The notes: generated by a model from the sequence alone, not told the origin. A stretch of DNA of 64,000 nucleotides from CAVRQM01 sp963756975 (GCA_963756975.1 CAVWPS010000001.1:1116001-1180000); one strand, 5' to 3'; counted from the stretch's first letter, positions 9,775 to 19,718 are shown. A program made the numbers and translations.

Positions 9775-9846
9775 TTTGCCGCTCCCCCGCCTGCTGTTCC
9801 GCAGTCCTTTCGGCTAAGCACGCCCTGCAGCGGGACGAAAGCGGCG

Positions 9847-11250
9847 ATGGACACCGAACCTCAAAACCCCGGCTGGGGCGACCTGCTCCGGCACGGCAAC
9901 GCGACGCGTACGGCCGTGGTGACCGGCGGCATGGTCGTGCACGCGATCAACGTGTTCATCACCATCACCATCATGCCGTCGGTGGTGGCCGAGATCGGCG
10001 GCCTGCGGTTCTTCGCCTGGGCGACCACGCTGTATGTCGTCGGCTCGCTGTTCGGCGCCGTCGCCTGCCCGCGCCTGTTGCGATTCGGCGCTCGGACGTC
10101 CTACGCGGTGGCACTCGGCCTGTTCGCGGTCGGCTCGGGCCTGTGCGCGCTGGCCCCCACCATGGGCGTCATGCTGGCCGGCCGGCTGGTCCAGGGCGTC
10201 GGGGCCGGCATGTTGTCGGCGCTCTCGTTCGCCCAGGTCCGCATCCTGTTCGCGCCGGCGCTGTGGGGCCGGGCACTTGGGGCCATCTCGATCGCATGGG
10301 GTGCGATGACGCTGCTCGGCCCCGCGATCGGCGGGATGTTCGCCGAGGCGCACGCCTGGCGCGCGGCGTTCTGGACGCTGCTGCTCGCAGTCCCGCCGCT
10401 CGCGCTGCTGGTCCACCTCGCCCTGCCGAAGACGCAGGCGCCTCCCGACGCGCGCAAGATGGCATGGCGCAGCCTCGGGGTGCTGACCATGGCGATCGTG
10501 GCGCTTTCGGTCGGCGGTGCCGCGCGCAGCGCGTCGGTGAACGCGGCCGGCGTGGTTGTCGCCGTGATCGGCCTCGGCCTGTTCGCCTGGAGCGAGGCGG
10601 CCGGGCCGTACCGGCTGCTGCCGCGCGGTGCCTGCGATCCGCGCACGCCGCTCGGTGCCGCCTACGCCGCGATGGTGCTGCTGCTGCTCGGGCTCAACAC
10701 CGACGTGTTCGTGCCGCTGTTCCTGCAACGGCTGCACGGCCTGTCGCCGCTGCACGCGGGCTATCTCGCCGCCCTGCTGTCGCTCGGCTGGACCACCGGC
10801 TCCACCGGCAGCACGTCGTTCTCCACCGTGCGAACCGCGCACATCCTGCGCGCCGGGCCGGCCTGCGTCGCCACCGGGTTGCTCGGACTGGCGCTGATCA
10901 TGCCGTCCGCGATCCCGCAATCGCTGGCGGTTCCGGCCCTCGGGCTCAGCCTGCTGCTGATGGGCCTCGGCATGGGGATGTGCTGGCCGCACCTGGGCAC
11001 CCGCGTGTTCACGGCGGCGACCGAGGGCGAGAGTGCGCTGGCCGCCGCCTCCATCACGACCGTCGTCATGGCGGGCAACGCGATCGGCAGCGCCTGCGCC
11101 GGCCTGATCGTCAACACGCGCGGCCTCGACACCGCCTCCGGCCCCGCGCCCGCCGCCTCGTGGCTCTACGGCCTCGCCCTGCTGTGGCCGGTGCTGGCCG
11201 GGCTCGTGCTGTTGAACTTCGAGCGGCCCCGGCGCATGGCGGTCGCATGA
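9847..11250 (+). CDS. MFS transporter (drug/solute exporter type)
   Basis: A 467-residue polytopic membrane protein with about 12-14 hydrophobic helices. The start at 9847 opens with a short cytoplasmic tail and TM1 (TGGMVVHAINVFITITIMPSV). The motif-C-like helix AGRLVQGVGAGMLSALSFAQVR and a WRAAFWTLL helix resemble drug:H+ antiporters of the EmrB/DHA2 group. Substrate unknown. The stop overlaps the ATG of the GST gene (ATGA), so they are likely cotranscribed; a GST-plus-exporter pair would suit detoxification (inference). Confidence 0.85.
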   Translation: MDTEPQNPGWGDLLRHGNATRTAVVTGGMVVHAINVFITITIMPSVVAEIGGLRFFAWATTLYVVGSLFGAVACPRLLRFGARTSYAVALGLFAVGSGLCALAPTMGVMLAGRLVQGVGAGMLSALSFAQVRILFAPALWGRALGAISIAWGAMTLLGPAIGGMFAEAHAWRAAFWTLLLAVPPLALLVHLALPKTQAPPDARKMAWRSLGVLTMAIVALSVGGAARSASVNAAGVVVAVIGLGLFAWSEAAGPYRLLPRGACDPRTPLGAAYAAMVLLLLGLNTDVFVPLFLQRLHGLSPLHAGYLAALLSLGWTTGSTGSTSFSTVRTAHILRAGPACVATGLLGLALIMPSAIPQSLAVPALGLSLLLMGLGMGMCWPHLGTRVFTAATEGESALAAASITTVVMAGNAIGSACAGLIVNTRGLDTASGPAPAASWLYGLALLWPVLAGLVLLNFERPRRMAVA

Positions 11251-11846
11251 TCACCGTTCACGGCTACATGGCGTCCGGCAACAGCTGGAAGGTCGCGACC
11301 GTTTTGCGCGCGCTCGGCATCCCGTACGCCTGGGCCGAGGTCGACAGCAACGCGGGCGGCACCCGCACGCCGGCGTTCCTGGCACTCAACCCGAACGGTC
11401 AGATCCCGGTCGTGGTGCTCGACGGCGGCGAGGTTCTGGCCGAGAGCGGGGCCATCCTGCTCCATTTCGCTGAGGGCACGCCCTTGCTGCCGCCGCCCGG
11501 CCTGACCCGGACGCGGGTGCACGAATGGCTGTTCTTCGAGCAATACAGCCACGAGCCGAACGTCGCGGTCGCGCGCAACCTGATGAGCCTCCGCCGCGAG
11601 GCGCACCTTTACCCCGAGCGCATGGCCAAGCTGACCGAGGGCGGCAACCGCGCGCTGTCGATCATGGAGCGCCGGCTCGCCTCGCACGACTGGCTGGTCG
11701 ATGGCGGCCGCACCGTCGCCGACATCGCCCTGTTCGCCTACACGCACGTCGCCGATCAGGGCGGGTTCGACATGGCGCGCACTCCGGGGATCGGCCGCTG
11801 GATCGCCCGCATGCTCGCGACGGATGGAATTTTAGCGATCGTCTGA
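11247..11846 (+). CDS. Glutathione S-transferase family protein
   Basis: A 199-residue cytosolic GST. The N-terminal thioredoxin-like half starts MITVHGYMASGNSWKVATVL, contains the conserved cis-Pro segment NGQIPVVVLDGG and ends with LAESGAILLHFAE (the glutathione-binding E-S pair). The helical C-terminal half holds the N-capping region TVADIALFAYTHVAD. The product joins glutathione to electrophiles, substrate unknown. It is coupled by a 4-base overlap to the MFS gene upstream. Confidence 0.9.
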   Translation: MITVHGYMASGNSWKVATVLRALGIPYAWAEVDSNAGGTRTPAFLALNPNGQIPVVVLDGGEVLAESGAILLHFAEGTPLLPPPGLTRTRVHEWLFFEQYSHEPNVAVARNLMSLRREAHLYPERMAKLTEGGNRALSIMERRLASHDWLVDGGRTVADIALFAYTHVADQGGFDMARTPGIGRWIARMLATDGILAIV

Positions 11847-11894
11847 CATGTTACAGCGGTTGCGCCGGAGGTGCCGGCCCCGGTAACTGGCGTC

Positions 11895-13352
11895 ATGGAT
11901 ACCGATCCGACAGATTTCGCCACTGCCGGTCCTCCCACGGTGCCGCCGATCGCGGTCATCGGCGCGGGCTTCTCGGGCACCATCACGGCGCTGCACCTGC
12001 TGCGCGCCTTGCCGCAAGGTGTCGGCGTCCTGCTGTGCGAGCGGGCCCCGAGCTTCGGTCGCGGCACCGCCTATTCGACGCTCAACCGGGGCCACCTGCT
12101 GAACGTCCGCGCGGCGAACATGAGCGCCTTCGCCGACCAGCCGGACAGCTTCGAGACCTGGCTCCAATCCAACGAGGTCGAGTGCGGCGAGCAGGTCCAC
12201 ACCACCGACGTCGGCCGGTTCGCGCCGCGCGCCCTGTACGGGCGCTACCTCGCCGCGATGCTGTACCGTGGGGCCGCCGAGCCGTCCGCGCGCAGCCGGC
12301 TGCAACTGGTCGCCGACGAGGTGCTGGACATCGCGCCGGTGCCGGGCGGCGGCTACGAGCTGATGTTCGGCGGCGGATCGCCCGCACGCCGCGTCTCCGG
12401 CGTCGTGCTCGCGATCGGCAACCTGCCCTGCTCGGACGCCGATACGGCGGTCTACCGCTCCAACGCCTGGGCGCCCGGCACGCTCGATGGCCTGAAGCCC
12501 GGGCTGCCGGTGCTGGTGGTCGGCACGGGCCTCACGACGATGGACCTCGTCGTGTCGATGTATAACTCCGACTTCCCCGGCCCGGTCATCGCCCTGTCCC
12601 GCCGTGGCCTGCTGCCGCAGGAGCACGCGGCGGCCAAGCCGGTCGCGCGGCCGGTGTTCACGCCGGCCGAGCGGTCGTCGCTGATGGGGCTGCTGCGCCG
12701 CGTCCGGCGCGAGGTCGCGCGCGTCGAGGCGGAGGGCGGATCGTGGCGGGCCGTGATCGACGCGATGCGCCCCGATACCGTCGACCTCTGGCGCGGGCTG
12801 ACCGAGCGCGACCGCGCGCGCTTCCTGCGCCACCTCCGCCCGTTCTGGGACGTGCATCGCCACCGGCTGGCCCCGCCGTCGGCGAACCTGATCCGCCGCC
12901 TGCGCGACAGCGGCTACTTGCAGATCGTGCGCGGCCGCTGGGGCGGGATCGAGGACGCCGACGCCGAGGGCGGCACGGTGATCGTCCGCCCGCGCAACGC
13001 GCCCGAGCGCCAGGTGCGCGTGCAGCGGGTCATCAACGCGACCGGCACCGAGCGCGCGTCCCGCTGCGCCGACACGCTGCTGCAAAACCTGCTGACACGC
13101 GGCCTGCTGCGGTTCGACGCGCAGGGCCTCGGGATGCAGGTCACCGACGCGTTCCAGGTCGTGGACGCCGAGGGCAGCGCCGCATCCGATTTGTGGGCCC
13201 TGGGCCCGATCACCCGAGGCGTTTTCTGGGAGTGCACCGCCGTGCCGGACATCAGAGTACAAGCCGAGCGGCTCGCCGCCGGTCTCGCCCGCCGCCTGCC
13301 GCCCGCCGCCGCCGCCGGCGCCGTGTTCGCCGACACGATGGTGTCGATATGA
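11895..13352 (+). CDS. FAD/NAD(P)-binding oxidoreductase (COG4529-like)
   Basis: A 485-residue flavoprotein. The dinucleotide-binding motif IAVIGAGFSG lies near the N-terminus (about residues 18-27), followed by GRGTAYSTLNRGHLLNV, a feature of this YdhS/COG4529 type. A second nucleotide-binding motif (VLVVGTGLTTMDL) occurs near residue 210 and a final flavin motif (LWALGPITRG) near residue 430. I use the ATG at 11895; an upstream one at 11871 lacks homologous-looking sequence. Its last bases overlap the cysD start (ATGA), which links it to sulfate activation, but its reaction is not known. Confidence 0.8.
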   Translation: MDTDPTDFATAGPPTVPPIAVIGAGFSGTITALHLLRALPQGVGVLLCERAPSFGRGTAYSTLNRGHLLNVRAANMSAFADQPDSFETWLQSNEVECGEQVHTTDVGRFAPRALYGRYLAAMLYRGAAEPSARSRLQLVADEVLDIAPVPGGGYELMFGGGSPARRVSGVVLAIGNLPCSDADTAVYRSNAWAPGTLDGLKPGLPVLVVGTGLTTMDLVVSMYNSDFPGPVIALSRRGLLPQEHAAAKPVARPVFTPAERSSLMGLLRRVRREVARVEAEGGSWRAVIDAMRPDTVDLWRGLTERDRARFLRHLRPFWDVHRHRLAPPSANLIRRLRDSGYLQIVRGRWGGIEDADAEGGTVIVRPRNAPERQVRVQRVINATGTERASRCADTLLQNLLTRGLLRFDAQGLGMQVTDAFQVVDAEGSAASDLWALGPITRGVFWECTAVPDIRVQAERLAAGLARRLPPAAAAGAVFADTMVSI

Positions 13353-14254
13353 GCGCCGAGCCGAGCTGGCTGCGGGCGCTGGAGGCGGAGAGCATCCGCA
13401 TCATTCGCGAGGTCGCGGCCGAATGCCGTAACCCGGTGTTCCTGTATTCGGTCGGCAAGGACAGCTCGGTCATGCTGCGCCTGATGCAGAAGGCGTTCGC
13501 GCCCGGCTCGCTGCCGTTCCCGATGCTGCACGTCGACACGACGTGGAAGTTCAAGGAGATGTACGAGCACCGCGACCGCATGGCGCGCGAGCTGGGCTTG
13601 CGTCTGATCGTGCACGTGAACGAGGACGGGCGGGCGCAGAACATCAACCCGTTCGACCACGGCTCCAGCTACTACACGCACGTCATGAAGACCGAGGGCC
13701 TGAAGCAGGCGCTCGACCTGCACGGCTTCGACGCGGCGTTCGGCGGCGCACGCCGCGACGAGGAGAAATCGCGTGCCAAGGAGCGCATCTTCTCGGTGCG
13801 CTCGGCGTCGCACGGCTGGGATCCGAAGAACCAGCGGCCGGAATTCTGGCACCTGTTCAACACGCGGCTGAACGCGGGCGAAAGCCTGCGCGTGTTCCCG
13901 ATCAGCAATTGGACCGAGGCCGATATCTGGTCGTACATCCTGGCCGAACAGATCCCGATCCCGTCGCTGTACTTCGCCGCGATGCGCCCGGTGGTCGAGC
14001 GCGACGGCAGCCTGATCGCGGTCCACGACGAGCGGATGCGGCTGCTGCCGGGTGAAGTGCCGCAGATGAAAATGGTGCGCTTCCGCTCGCTCGGCTGCTA
14101 CCCGCTGACGGGCGCGATGGAGAGCACGGCCGCCACGCTCGAGGAGGTCGTCGAGGAGACGCTGGGCGCGCGCCAGAGCGAGCGCGGCGGGCGTCTGATC
14201 GACCGCGACGAGAGTGCCAGCATGGAACGCAAGAAGCGCGAGGGATACTTCTGA
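13349..14254 (+). CDS. cysD: Sulfate adenylyltransferase subunit 2
   Basis: A 301-residue small subunit of ATP sulfurylase, which makes adenosine 5'-phosphosulfate from sulfate and ATP together with CysN. It has the PP-loop motif YSVGKDSSVMLRL (residues ~32-44), FPMLHVDTTWKF, the GARRDEEKSRAKERIFS loop and the typical tail ERKKREGYF. Length matches the family. It overlaps the upstream flavoprotein by four bases and the cysNC start by one (TGATG), giving a tight operon. Confidence 0.95.
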   Translation: MSAEPSWLRALEAESIRIIREVAAECRNPVFLYSVGKDSSVMLRLMQKAFAPGSLPFPMLHVDTTWKFKEMYEHRDRMARELGLRLIVHVNEDGRAQNINPFDHGSSYYTHVMKTEGLKQALDLHGFDAAFGGARRDEEKSRAKERIFSVRSASHGWDPKNQRPEFWHLFNTRLNAGESLRVFPISNWTEADIWSYILAEQIPIPSLYFAAMRPVVERDGSLIAVHDERMRLLPGEVPQMKMVRFRSLGCYPLTGAMESTAATLEEVVEETLGARQSERGGRLIDRDESASMERKKREGYF

Positions 14255-16157
14255 TGGACACGCTGCTCGCCCCCGCGACAACGACGACCGCCGTATCCGA
14301 CGCGACCGGCCTGCTTCGTGTCATGACCTGCGGCAGCGTCGACGACGGCAAGTCGACGCTGATCGGACGCCTGCTGCACGACACGCAGAACGTGCTCGAC
14401 GATCAGGCGACGCAGCTCGCCGCCGACAGCGTGCGGCACGGCACGGCGGGCGACGCGGTCGATTACGCGCTGCTGCTCGACGGTCTCGAAGCCGAGCGCG
14501 AGCAGGGCATCACGATCGACGTCGCGTACCGCTTCATCACCACCGGCACCCGCCGCATCATCCTGGCCGACAGCCCCGGGCACGAGCAGTACACGCGCAA
14601 CATGGCGACCGCCGCCAGCACGGCGGATGTCGCCATCGTGCTGATCGACGCGCGGCGCGGCGTGCTGACGCAGACCCGCCGCCATAGCTTTATCGCGAGC
14701 CTGATGGGCATCCAGCACATCCTGCTGGCGGTGAACAAAATGGATCTGATCGACTTCGATCAGGGCGTGTTCGAGGGCATCGTCGCCGATTACCGCGCGG
14801 CCGTCGCGACCGCCGGGTTCGCCACCATCGACGCGATCCCGATCAGTGCGCGCGACGGCGACAACGTCATCATCCGCAGCCCGCGCACGCCGTGGTATTC
14901 CGGCCGCTCGCTGCTGATGACACTCGACGGCTTCAATCCGGCGCACGCCCGTCGGCGGCCCGTTCCGCATGCCGGTGCAGTGGGTGTCCCGCCCCGACGC
15001 CGACTTCCGTGGCTTCGCCGGAACGATCGCGACGGGCGTCGTGCGCCCGGGCGATTCGGTGACGACCAGCGGCTCCGGCCAGACGGCGACCGTGGCGCGC
15101 ATCGTGACTTACGACGGCGACCTGCCGGAGGCGCGCGCGGGCGACGCGGTCACGATCGTGCTCGACCACGAGATCGACATTTCACGCGGCGACGCGCTGG
15201 CCGCAGCCGCCGAACCGCTTGCACGCGGCGGACCAGTTCGCGGTGCACATGATCTGGCTTTCGGAGCACAAGCTGCCGCCGGGCCGCACGCTGTTGTTCA
15301 AGATCGGCACGCGAACCGTGCCCGGTTCCGTCACCCGTATCCGCCACCGTATCGACGTCAACACGCGCCAGAAACTGCACGCGGACGAACTCGGCCTCAA
15401 CGATGTCGCGAAGGTGCAGGTCGCATTGTCCGCCCCGGTCGCGTGGACGCCGTATTCGGTCAGCCGCGAACTCGGCGGCCTGATCGCGATCGACCGGCAG
15501 ACGGCGGCGACCGTCGGCGTCGGCATGATCGACTTCGCGCTGACCCGCAGCGCCAATTTGCGCTGGCAGGAGATCGACACCAGCAAGGCCGCGCGCGCCG
15601 CCCTGAAAGGCCAGAAGCCGGTCGTGCTGTGGTTCACCGGCCTGTCCGGCTCCGGCAAGTCGACGATCGCGAACCTGGTCGAGAAGCGGCTGCACGCGCT
15701 CGGACGGCACACCTACGTGCTCGACGGCGACAACGTGCGCCAGCGGCTCAACCGCGACCTCGGCTTCACCGAGGCCGACCGCGTGGAGAACATCCGCCGC
15801 GTCGGCGAAGTCGCCGCGTTGTTCGCGGATGCCGGCATGATCGTGCTGGTCAGCTTCATCAGCCCGTACGTGTCCGAGCGCGACGCCGCCCGCTCGCGCC
15901 TGCCGGACGGCGAGTTCCTGGAAGTGTTCGTCGACACCCCGATCGAGCAGTGCGAGCTGCGCGATCCGAAGGGCCTGTATGCCCGCGCCCGCGCCGGCCA
16001 GATTCCCAACTTCACCGGCGTCAGCGCCCCGTACGAGCCGCCGCCCGCGCCGGAAATCCATCTGCGCACGATGACCGCACCCGCCGACACGCTGGCCGAG
16101 GGCGTCGTCGCCGAACTGCTGGCGCGCGGCTTCCTGACGCCGGCCGACGAGGTTTGA
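14254..16157 (+). CDS. cysNC: Bifunctional sulfate adenylyltransferase subunit 1/APS kinase, two frameshifts
   Basis: Fusion of the GTPase subunit of ATP sulfurylase with adenylylsulfate kinase, giving PAPS; about 633 residues when repaired. The GTPase part shows CGSVDDGKSTLIGRL (P-loop), ADSPGHEQYTRNMA and VNKMDL. The kinase part starts near residue 455 with WFTGLSGSGKSTIANLVEK and continues through LDGDNVRQRLNRDLGF and the FISPYVSERD loop. The frame moves by +1 at about 14940-14950 (CCC run, before GGPFRMPVQW) and again at about 15217 (CTTG for CTG, before HAADQFAVHMIWLSE). Removing one base at each restores a normal enzyme, so I regard the gene as intact in the organism. Confidence 0.88.
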
Positions 16158-16174
16158 CGGCCGGCGCGGCGACC

Positions 16175-17163
16175 ATGCGCGCCATCGTTTTCGATGCGCC
16201 GGGCGACCCGGGCGTGATGCGCATCGCCGATGTGCCGAAGCCGGAACCCGGCCCGAACGACGTGCTGATCCGGGTGCAGGCGGCCGGCGTGAACCGCCCC
16301 GACGTGGCCCAGCGGCAGGGCACCTACCCGCCGCCGCCCGACGCGAACCCTCGCCTCGGGCTGGAGGTCGCGGGCACCATCGCCGCCACCGGCTCGAACG
16401 TCGCCGGTCACGCGGTCGGTGACGCCGTGTGCGCGCTGGTCAACGGCGGCGGTTACGCCGAATACGCCTTGGCCCCCGCCGGCCAATGCCTGCCGTGGCC
16501 CGCCGGCTACGACGCGATCCGCGCGGCGGCACTGCCGGAGACGTTCTTCACCGTCTGGGCCAACCTGTTCGGCCACGGCCGCCTCGTCGCCGGTGAGACC
16601 GCCTTGATCCACGGCGGCACGTCCGGCATCGGCACCACCGCGATCCAGCTTGCCAAAGGCGCTCGGCTCCACGGTCATCACCACCGCCGGCGGCCCGGAC
16701 AAAGTCCTCGCCTGCCTGCGCCTCGGCGCCGACCACGCCATCGACTACCGCGCGCAGGATTTCGCCGAGGAGATCAGCGAAAATCACCGGCGGGCGCGGC
16801 GTCGACGTCGTGCTCGACATGATCGGGGCCGACTACTTTCCCCGCAACATCGCGAGCCTCGCCCGCGACGGGCGGCTCGTGTTCATCGCATTTCTCGGCG
16901 GCACGACGGTCGAGCACGCGAACCTGGCCCCGATCATGATGAAACGCCTGACCGTCACCGGCTCCACGATGCGGCCGCGCACGGCGGGCGAAAAAGCGGC
17001 GATCGCGGCGGCCCTGCACGCCCATGCCTGGCCATTGCTCGTGTCCGGCCGGGTGGCACCGGTCATCAGCGACGTGTTCCCGCTCGCAGACGCTGCGGAC
17101 GCGCACCGGCGGATGGAGAGCAGCGCCCATATCGGCAAGATCGTGCTGAAAGTCGCCGATTGA
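16175..17163 (+). CDS. NAD(P)H:quinone oxidoreductase, zinc-independent MDR family, two frameshifts
   Basis: Medium-chain reductase of about 328 residues related to QOR/PIG3. It starts MRAIVFDAPGDPGVMRIAD and carries AAGVNRPDVAQRQGTYPPPP (typical PIG3-like), GLEVAGTI, and the nucleotide-binding segment IHGGTSGIGTTAIQLAK. Two +1 shifts lie in A runs: near 16657 (AAA for AA, joining QLAK to ALGSTVITTAGG) and near 16782 (AAAA for AAA, joining ISE to ITGGRGVDVVLDMIG). After repair the tail ADAHRRMESSAHIGKIVL is standard. It lies 17 bases after cysNC and its stop overlaps the next start (TTGA). Confidence 0.83.
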
Positions 17164-17906
17164 TCCTGCATGCGGCGGCGCGCGGCCCGGAGACCGGCAC
17201 GCCGCTGGTCCTGCTGCACGGCCTGTTCGGCCGCGCGGCCAATTTCGGCGCGGTGATGAGCCGTCTCGCGATCCGCCGGAGAGTGCTCGCACTCGACCTG
17301 CGCAACCACGGATCGAGCCCGCACAGCCCGGATGTGGACTACCCGACGATGGCGGCCGACGTGACCGAGACATTGGCCGCGCTCGACGCGCTGCCATGCC
17401 GTCTGCTCGGCCATTCGATGGGCGGCAAGGTCGCCATGACGCTGGCGCTCACGAACCCCTCGGCCGTCGAGCGCCTGATCGTGGCCGACGTCGCGCCGCA
17501 ACCGTATCCGCCGCATTTTCGCGTCTTCACCGCCGCGATGCGGAAGCTGCCGCCCGGCCTGTCGCGCGCCGCCGCGGACGAGGCGCTCGCGCCCGAAATC
17601 CCGGAAGCCCGCGTGCGCTCGTTCCTGCTGCAGAATTTCAGGCCCGGCACCGGCTGGACCGTCGGCCTCGCCGAAATCGCGGCGGCCCTGCCCGCGATCG
17701 AGGGCTGGCCGGACCCGCCCGGCACCTACGACGGCCCCGCGTTATTCCTCTACGGCACGCAGTCAGACTATGTGATCGAGACCGCATGGCCCCGCATCCA
17801 CGCGTATTTCCCGCGCGCGACCGCCAAAACGCTGCCGACCGGCCACTGGATCCACGCCGAGGACCCTGACGGCTTCGTGGCCGCCGTCGACGAGTTCGCC
17901 GCCTAG
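17160..17906 (+). CDS. Alpha/beta hydrolase (YbfF-like esterase)
   Basis: A 248-residue alpha/beta-hydrolase. The oxyanion region LVLLHGLFGRAANF, the LDLRNHGSSPHS segment typical of YbfF/ABHD11-type esterases, and the nucleophile elbow LLGHSMGGKVAM (Ser) are all visible; the catalytic His is in the C-terminal GHWIHAEDP. I start it at TTG 17160, overlapping the quinone oxidoreductase stop, because the frame contains HAAARGPETGTPLVLLHG at once and no earlier ATG exists. Natural substrate unknown. Confidence 0.85.
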   Translation: MILHAAARGPETGTPLVLLHGLFGRAANFGAVMSRLAIRRRVLALDLRNHGSSPHSPDVDYPTMAADVTETLAALDALPCRLLGHSMGGKVAMTLALTNPSAVERLIVADVAPQPYPPHFRVFTAAMRKLPPGLSRAAADEALAPEIPEARVRSFLLQNFRPGTGWTVGLAEIAAALPAIEGWPDPPGTYDGPALFLYGTQSDYVIETAWPRIHAYFPRATAKTLPTGHWIHAEDPDGFVAAVDEFAA

Positions 17907-17920
17907 CCCATATCGGCTCA

Positions 17921-19087
17921 ATGCCGACATTCACGCCCACGCGCGCCGCCGCCCTCGAGCGGCTCGCATCCATCGCTCCCCGCACCGGTCGCATCTACGC
18001 CGCCGGACGTAACGCAGACGCCGGACCGGATTCGTGCCCGACCACCGCCGCCCTGTCGCCCTATCTCCGCCGCCGGATGCTGACCGAGGCCGAAGTCGTC
18101 GACGCCGCGCGCGACGCCACCGGGGCCGCGAGCGAAAAGTTCGTCGAGGAGGTGTTCTGGCGGACCTACTGGAAAGGCTGGCTCGAACAGCACCCCTCGG
18201 TATGGACCGGCTACCGCGACCAGATTGCTCGCGACGAAAACCGGCTCGCGACCGAGGGCGGCCTGCGCCGTGTGTTCGCCGACGCCACCGAAGGCCGCAC
18301 CGGCATCGAGTGTTTCGATTCCTGGGCGCGCGAGCTGGTCGCGACCAACTGGCTGCACAACCACACCCGCATGTGGTTCGCCTCGATCTGGATCTTTACC
18401 TTGCGCCTGCCGTGGGCGCTGGGGGCGGATTTCTTCGCCCGCCACCTGCTCGACGGCGATCCGGCCAGCAACACGCTATCCTGGCGCTGGGTCGCCGGCC
18501 TGCATACGCGCGGCAAGAACTATCTGGCCCGCGCCGAAAATATCGCCCGCTACACGCAGGGCCGCTTCGACCCGCGCGGCGAACTCGACGAGTTGGCCGG
18601 GCCGCTGACCGAGGAGCACGTCTATCCGTCGGTCCCGCTGAGCGCCGCCGATCCGATGCCGTCGGGCGAGGTGGCACTGCTGCTGCACGACGACGATCTG
18701 TGCCCGGAGACGCTCGAACTCGGGACCGCCCGCGTCATCGCCGTGGCCGGGGTTTCGGCGTTCCCCGGCATGGCCCGGCGAGGCATCGCGGATAGGGTGG
18801 CGGACTTCTCGGACGCCGCCGTGGACGAGGCGCTGGGCCGCGCCGGCCGCCTGTTCGGGGTCGAACCGCTGCGCCTCGGCCAGTCCGACGTGCGAAGCTG
18901 GGCGGCGGGCAGCAACGTGCCGGTCGTCACGCCTTACGCGCCGGTCGGACCCACCGCCGACGCGCTCGCGCCCCTGATTGCCACCCGCCTGCGCCGCCGC
19001 TGGGATACCGATGCCTGGCCGCACTGCACGAAGGGCTTCTTCGGGCTGCGAACGCATATCGGCGAGCTGCTCAGGCAGGCTGCTTGA
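17921..19087 (+). CDS. Photolyase/cryptochrome FAD-binding-domain protein with unusual domain order
   Basis: A 388-residue protein whose first ~235 residues match the helical FAD-binding half of DNA photolyases: FVEEVFWRTYWKGWLE, NWLHNHTRMWFASIWIF, LLDGDPASNTLSWRWVAG and a GKNYLARAENIARYT segment. The usual N-terminal antenna (alpha/beta) domain is absent. Instead the C-terminal part (from about residue 245, EVALLLHDDDL...ARVIAVAGVSA...VPVVTPYAPVGP) looks like a Rossmann-type alpha/beta domain, so the order may be swapped. It could be a flavin photoreceptor or repair enzyme; activity is not established. It converges on the glycosylase gene with a 17-base overlap. Confidence 0.8.
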   Translation: MPTFTPTRAAALERLASIAPRTGRIYAAGRNADAGPDSCPTTAALSPYLRRRMLTEAEVVDAARDATGAASEKFVEEVFWRTYWKGWLEQHPSVWTGYRDQIARDENRLATEGGLRRVFADATEGRTGIECFDSWARELVATNWLHNHTRMWFASIWIFTLRLPWALGADFFARHLLDGDPASNTLSWRWVAGLHTRGKNYLARAENIARYTQGRFDPRGELDELAGPLTEEHVYPSVPLSAADPMPSGEVALLLHDDDLCPETLELGTARVIAVAGVSAFPGMARRGIADRVADFSDAAVDEALGRAGRLFGVEPLRLGQSDVRSWAAGSNVPVVTPYAPVGPTADALAPLIATRLRRRWDTDAWPHCTKGFFGLRTHIGELLRQAA

Positions 19088-19718
19088 TCGTCTTACCCTC
19101 GTCCGCCGCGCGCCACAGATACCAGGTCGCGGTGGACCGGTAGGGCGCCCACGCCGCCCCGATCGCGCCCAACGCCTTCGGTTTCGGCTGCGCCTCCAGC
19201 CCATGCAGCAGCCGATACCCCTCGCGCACGCCGAAATCGTCGACCGGCAGGACGTCGCGGCGGCCGAGGGTGAAGATCAGCATCATCTCCACCGTCCACC
19301 GTCCGACACCCCGGATCGGGGTCAGCCGTTCGATCAGCGCCTCGTCGTCCATCCGCGCCGCCTGCCGCCGGGTCGGGATCATGCCCTCGTGGGCGTGCAG
19401 CGCGATGTCGCGGATCGCCAGCACCTTGCCGCCGGACAGGCCGCAGCCCCGCATCGCGGCGATGTCGAGGTCCAGCACCGCGCGCGGCGTCGGGAACGGC
19501 GTTTCGGGGCAGAGGTCGATGAAACGCCCCAAAATCATCTCGGCGGCGCGGCCGTGCAGCTGCTGATGCGTGATCGCGCGGACCAGCGCCTCGTACGGCT
19601 CCCGCTCGCGTGCCACGGTGATGCGCGCCGGCCCGATCCGGCGGCACAGGGCGGCCATCTTCGGGCAGTCCCTGGATATGTGGCGGGTGGCGATCATCAT
19701 GTCGTTGTCAATAGCCAT
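19071..19718 (-). CDS. DNA-3-methyladenine glycosylase II (AlkA-type, HhH-GPD)
   Basis: Base-excision repair glycosylase of 215 residues that removes alkylated bases. The helix-hairpin-helix is IRGVGRWTVEMMLIF (about residues 135-150), followed by the catalytic Asp in LPVDDFGVREG. Upstream is the conserved ITHQQLHGRAAEMILGRF helix pair. It is the short form, lacking the N-terminal AlkA domain. Start taken at the ATG at 19718; another in-frame ATG is at 19730. It shares its tail with the photolyase-like gene and is divergent from the small membrane gene. Confidence 0.88.
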   Translation of the reverse strand: MAIDNDMMIATRHISRDCPKMAALCRRIGPARITVAREREPYEALVRAITHQQLHGRAAEMILGRFIDLCPETPFPTPRAVLDLDIAAMRGCGLSGGKVLAIRDIALHAHEGMIPTRRQAARMDDEALIERLTPIRGVGRWTVEMMLIFTLGRRDVLPVDDFGVREGYRLLHGLEAQPKPKALGAIGAAWAPYRSTATWYLWRAADEGKTIKQPA

